A stretch of 64,000 nucleotides of DNA from Alphaproteobacteria bacterium (GTDB taxonomy: Bacteria; Pseudomonadota; Alphaproteobacteria; Caulobacterales; Aquidulcibacteraceae), in assembly GCA_027485915.1 (NCBI GenBank), contig JAIXQA010000068.1, positions 33,649 through 97,648 of the forward strand. Reading direction: 5' to 3'. The notes below the pieces were generated by a model. The model saw only the letters and a program-made list of their open reading frames with translations, was not told where the DNA came from and ran no database searches. Shown piece by piece: positions 61,651 to 64,000 of the stretch; within the stretch, counting starts at the first letter, position 1; each line of letters starts with the position of its first letter. Made by a program: the position numbers and the translations under genes.

Positions 61651-62310
61651 ATGCTACCGTCGGTCGAGCAGTGGTCCCTCGCCGATGCGGCCTTTATGGC
61701 CCGTGCACTCAAGCTCGCGCACTCTGGTCTTGGTTCTACTCAGCCCAATCCCAGTGTGGGTTGTGTCTTGGTTTTCGAGGACGAGGTAGTAGGTGAAGGT
61801 CGGACCCAAGCCGGCGGTCGACCTCATGCGGAAGCAATGGCCTTAGCGGTGGCCGGGGCAAAGGCAGCAGGATCGCATGCTTATGTGACGCTAGAGCCTT
61901 GTGCACATGAGAGTTCGCGTGGCCCGGCTTGTAGTTCGAGCTTGATTGAAGCTGGCGTTCGGTCGGTGACCATCAGTGTGCTGGATCCAGACCCTCGAAC
62001 AAGGGGGCTCGGTGTGGCTCGGCTTAAAGCCGACGGCATTCTGGTAAGGTTAGGCTTGCTGGAAGCTGAGGGGCGGGCGCAGATTGCGGGCTTTGAGAAG
62101 CGATTGCGCACCGGCCTGCCTTGGGTGCATGTCGGTGAAGATGACGGAACTTTTGATACGGTTCTCAAGATTATGCCATCCGTGGCATTTTCAGACTATT
62201 TGGCTGAGGCCGGATCGCAAGGCGTGATGCGTCTCTGCCTTCCGACTGGTTCGCCGATGGCGTTGCAGGCGGCGGCACTAAACCTTGTTGATTCTTATGA
62301 TGCAGATTAG
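61651..62310 (+). CDS. RibD-like cytidine-deaminase domain protein, reductase domain missing
   Basis: A 219-residue protein. The first 150 residues are the RibD deaminase domain: zinc ligands in GRPHAEAMAL (His59, Glu61) and LEPCAHESSRGPAC (Cys84, Cys94), plus TQPNPSVGCVLV and DPDPRTRGLG. A full RibD continues with a reductase domain to about 360 residues; here only some 65 unlike residues follow and the frame ends at parB. So it can deaminate but probably cannot reduce the riboflavin intermediate. Other options are a separate reductase gene elsewhere or a paralogue with a new substrate. It starts 3 bp after gpmA and overlaps the parB stop by 3 bp. Confidence 0.8.
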   Translation: MLPSVEQWSLADAAFMARALKLAHSGLGSTQPNPSVGCVLVFEDEVVGEGRTQAGGRPHAEAMALAVAGAKAAGSHAYVTLEPCAHESSRGPACSSSLIEAGVRSVTISVLDPDPRTRGLGVARLKADGILVRLGLLEAEGRAQIAGFEKRLRTGLPWVHVGEDDGTFDTVLKIMPSVAFSDYLAEAGSQGVMRLCLPTGSPMALQAAALNLVDSYDAD

Positions 62311-63239
62311 CGGGCGATTGCCGTAAGTTTTCGGCATAAATCGTCTAATTGCTCTAAGCTGCGATAATGTATCGTCAAAGCGCCGCCTTTATTGCCTTTG
62401 TGCGCCAAGCTGACTTCTAAACCGAGAGCCGCAGACAAATCTTGGGCGAGGGCTCGTGAGTCCGCATCGCCTAGGTCGTCACGCTTTGCATGGGGGCTGC
62501 TGCTACTGGAGCTGTTGGTCTTTGTAGCTAACTTTTCAGCTTCGCGAACACTCAAGCCGCGATCAATAATGGCACGTGCTGCGGCCAATGGGTCTGGCGC
62601 ACTGATAATCGCACGCGCATGCCCGGCACTCAGCTCGCCGGAACGGACGAGGTCCTTGACCGACTCCGGTAAGGACAAAAGCCTAAGTGTATTGGCGATA
62701 TGGGCACGGCTTTTCCCAACTGTGTCTGCAATGGCCTGTTGGGTACGACCAAATCGTTCGGCCAATTGCTGGAAAGCGAGGGCTTCTTCGATTGGGTTTA
62801 GATCTGCCCGTTGGACGTTTTCGACGATTGAGACTTCCAAGGTCGCCAGATCATCAAATGTGCGCACAAGTGCAGGGACCACATGTAGCCCGGCCAATTG
62901 TGCGGCGCGCCAGCGACGTTCACCTGCGACAATCTCATATCGGCCCGAACCGTCATCAAGGAGGCGGAGCAGCAAGGGCTGAAGAATCCCATGCTGTCGG
63001 ATTGAGTCAGCCAAGGTTTGCAGGTCGTGTTCGTCAAACTGCCGCCGAGGTTGTTGGGGGTTGCGGACGATTAAGTCCAAACCAATCTCGCGTGTTCCAC
63101 CCTCTGTGCCTCGCTCCTCACTGGCGCGCGTTGTTTCTGTGTCGCCCAAAAGTGCGGAAAGGCCACGACCCAGACCTCGCGCAGGGCGGTTATCGGCTTT
63201 GTTTGCTGTTTTCGGGGCCAGATTGGTTTCGTCGCTCAT
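62307..63239 (-). CDS. parB: Chromosome-partitioning protein ParB
   Basis: A 310-residue CTPase and DNA-binding protein that loads at parS sites. The start at 63239 overlaps the parA stop (ATGA); the frame to 63311 is an extension. Features are RGLGRGLSALLGD near residue 22, the CTP-binding region IVRNPQQPRRQFDEHDLQTLADSIRQ and GRYEIVAGERRWRAAQLAG, and the HTH NPIEEALAFQQLAERFGRTQQAIADTVGKSRAHIANTLRLLSLP. The C-terminal dimerisation part is GALTIHYRSLEQLDDLCRKL. No 16-bp parS consensus was found in the window. Confidence 0.96.
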   Translation of the reverse strand: MSDETNLAPKTANKADNRPARGLGRGLSALLGDTETTRASEERGTEGGTREIGLDLIVRNPQQPRRQFDEHDLQTLADSIRQHGILQPLLLRLLDDGSGRYEIVAGERRWRAAQLAGLHVVPALVRTFDDLATLEVSIVENVQRADLNPIEEALAFQQLAERFGRTQQAIADTVGKSRAHIANTLRLLSLPESVKDLVRSGELSAGHARAIISAPDPLAAARAIIDRGLSVREAEKLATKTNSSSSSSPHAKRDDLGDADSRALAQDLSAALGLEVSLAHKGNKGGALTIHYRSLEQLDDLCRKLTAIAR

Positions 63240-64000
63240 GCTGCTAACCTTGTTCGTTCGCGCTGCAAGACCTCGCTCGCCAAGCGCATATAGGCTTGGC
63301 TGCCGGAGCATTTATGATCGTAGAGGAGGGCGGGCTTGCCAAAAGAGGGTGCCTCAGAAACCCGAACATTACGGGGGATCACGGTGGCATAGACCTTATC
63401 CCCCAAATGTGTGCGGACATCTTGAGCGACTTGGTCAGACAGGTTGTTGCGCTGATCATACATGGTCAGCACGATGCCTTGTATTTCGAGCGTGGGGTTC
63501 AACGAGCCCTTCACCAAATCTACGGTCCGCATTAGTTGCGTCAGGCCTTCCAGCGCAAAAAATTCGCATTGCAAAGGCACAAGCACGGCATCTGCTGCCG
63601 TCATGGCATTGATGGTCACGACATTAAGTGATGGCGGGCAGTCGATGAGGATGAAATTATAATGGACTCCATCACCACGACTGACATCTACGCGGTGGCG
63701 GGCAAGGGCATCCCGAAGGCGGAATGCCCGGTTAGAGGCTTGGGAAAGTTCCATCTCGACACCGGCTAGGTCGACACTCGCCGGTATGACTGCGAGATTT
63801 GGAATTCGAGTCGGAATTGCTGCCTCGGAAAAGGAGGCTTCACCCATAATGACGTCATATGATGTTAGTTTGCGAGCCGCCGCAGAAACGCCCAAGCCCG
63901 TTGAGGCATTGCCTTGGGCATCAATGTCGAGGATCAGAACCGTTTCACCAACCGCAGCAAGTGCCGTCGCGAGATTGATTGCTGTTGTGGTTTTGCCCAC
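63236..64000 (-). CDS. parA: Chromosome-partitioning ATPase ParA (5' end outside window)
   Basis: The 3' 255 codons of ParA. The window edge cuts inside the deviant Walker A: GKTTTAINLATALA is visible with the preceding Gly-Gly-Val lying beyond the edge, so the apparent start at 64000 is not real. LILDIDAQGNASTGLG and ILIDCPPSLNVVTINAM (Walker B region) and VLVPLQCEFFALEGL are standard. It forms a gradient that moves ParB-bound origins. It is coupled to parB by ATGA. The upstream neighbours rsmG and mnmG, common in relatives, would lie to the right. Confidence 0.95.
   Translation of the reverse strand: MGKTTTAINLATALAAVGETVLILDIDAQGNASTGLGVSAAARKLTSYDVIMGEASFSEAAIPTRIPNLAVIPASVDLAGVEMELSQASNRAFRLRDALARHRVDVSRGDGVHYNFILIDCPPSLNVVTINAMTAADAVLVPLQCEFFALEGLTQLMRTVDLVKGSLNPTLEIQGIVLTMYDQRNNLSDQVAQDVRTHLGDKVYATVIPRNVRVSEAPSFGKPALLYDHKCSGSQAYMRLASEVLQRERTRLAA

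Noticed and set aside
1..64000. Insertion sequences, prophage, CRISPR arrays, tRNA and rRNA genes
   Set aside because: No transposase, integrase, phage structural gene, direct-repeat array or tRNA-like cloverleaf was seen on reading both strands; a dedicated scan would be needed to exclude short relics.

Overview
The window is chromosomal DNA from an alphaproteobacterium, most likely of the Caulobacterales/Hyphomonadales type. The evidence is the run rho-hemJ-hemH-hemE / ppsR-maf-aroE-coaE-dnaQ-secB-tim44-mltA, which is the neighbourhood of the Caulobacter origin. CpdR, alphaproteobacterial-type AddAB, a Mpl-like ligase, ParAB and a DUF4908-like protein point the same way. Base composition is moderately GC-rich and even, with few intergenic gaps. 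I saw no insertion sequence, phage gene, tRNA, rRNA or CRISPR array. Most of the window is ordinary core genome.

Layout. 1-6.7 kb: the end of an OmpR-type regulator, a GntR regulator, a YciI protein, an aconitase-family hydratase plus lyase operon, and a small envelope operon (DUF4908-like protein, twin-membrane-segment protein, degenerate SDR). 6.7-11 kb: rho and three haem genes, all transcribed leftward. 10.77-11.27 kb: the candidate replication origin. 11.3-22.7 kb: rightward housekeeping genes (ppsR, maf, aroE, coaE, dnaQ, tim44, mltA, smr, a GH13 glucosidase, clpP, rimM, rph), with secB and a dienelactone hydrolase on the other strand. 22.7-34.3 kb: two divergent dicarboxylate/amino-acid symporters, an orphan peptide-binding lipoprotein, carA, a Kef-type antiporter, a small Tat protein, an SDR with a TetR regulator, LysE and a Mpl-like ligase. 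34.3-45.2 kb: trmD-rplS, an ABC-F ATPase, an Acg-type nitroreductase with MarR, rpsD, grxD, a secreted PPC-repeat protein, bolA and purL. 45.2-64 kb: an unrecognised membrane protein, bdhA, a DUF350 protein beside an anchored serine protease, trxA-addA-addB, pyrF, ogt divergent from an adaA-alkA fusion, cpdR, hutG, gpmA, a ribD-like deaminase, parB and the 3' part of parA.

How the genes work together. Genes on both sides of the candidate origin are transcribed away from it, as expected for leading-strand housekeeping genes. ParAB lies about 52 kb to the right and is transcribed back toward the origin, which suggests local rearrangement. Translation and RNA genes (rimM, trmD, rplS, rpsD, rph) are scattered rather than in one operon. 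DNA repair is represented by AddAB, Ogt, AdaA-AlkA and DnaQ.

The least explained parts are: a candidate minus-strand small RNA between hutG and gpmA with its own promoter-like sequence, terminator and an anti-Shine-Dalgarno stretch; a PPC-repeat secreted protein gene lying inside the usual purL-bolA-grxD cluster behind a perfect 16-bp palindrome; the hydratase/lyase operon at the left end; and the DUF4908-like / twin-membrane / degenerate-SDR operon. All functional calls come from reading the translations by eye. No database search was run.
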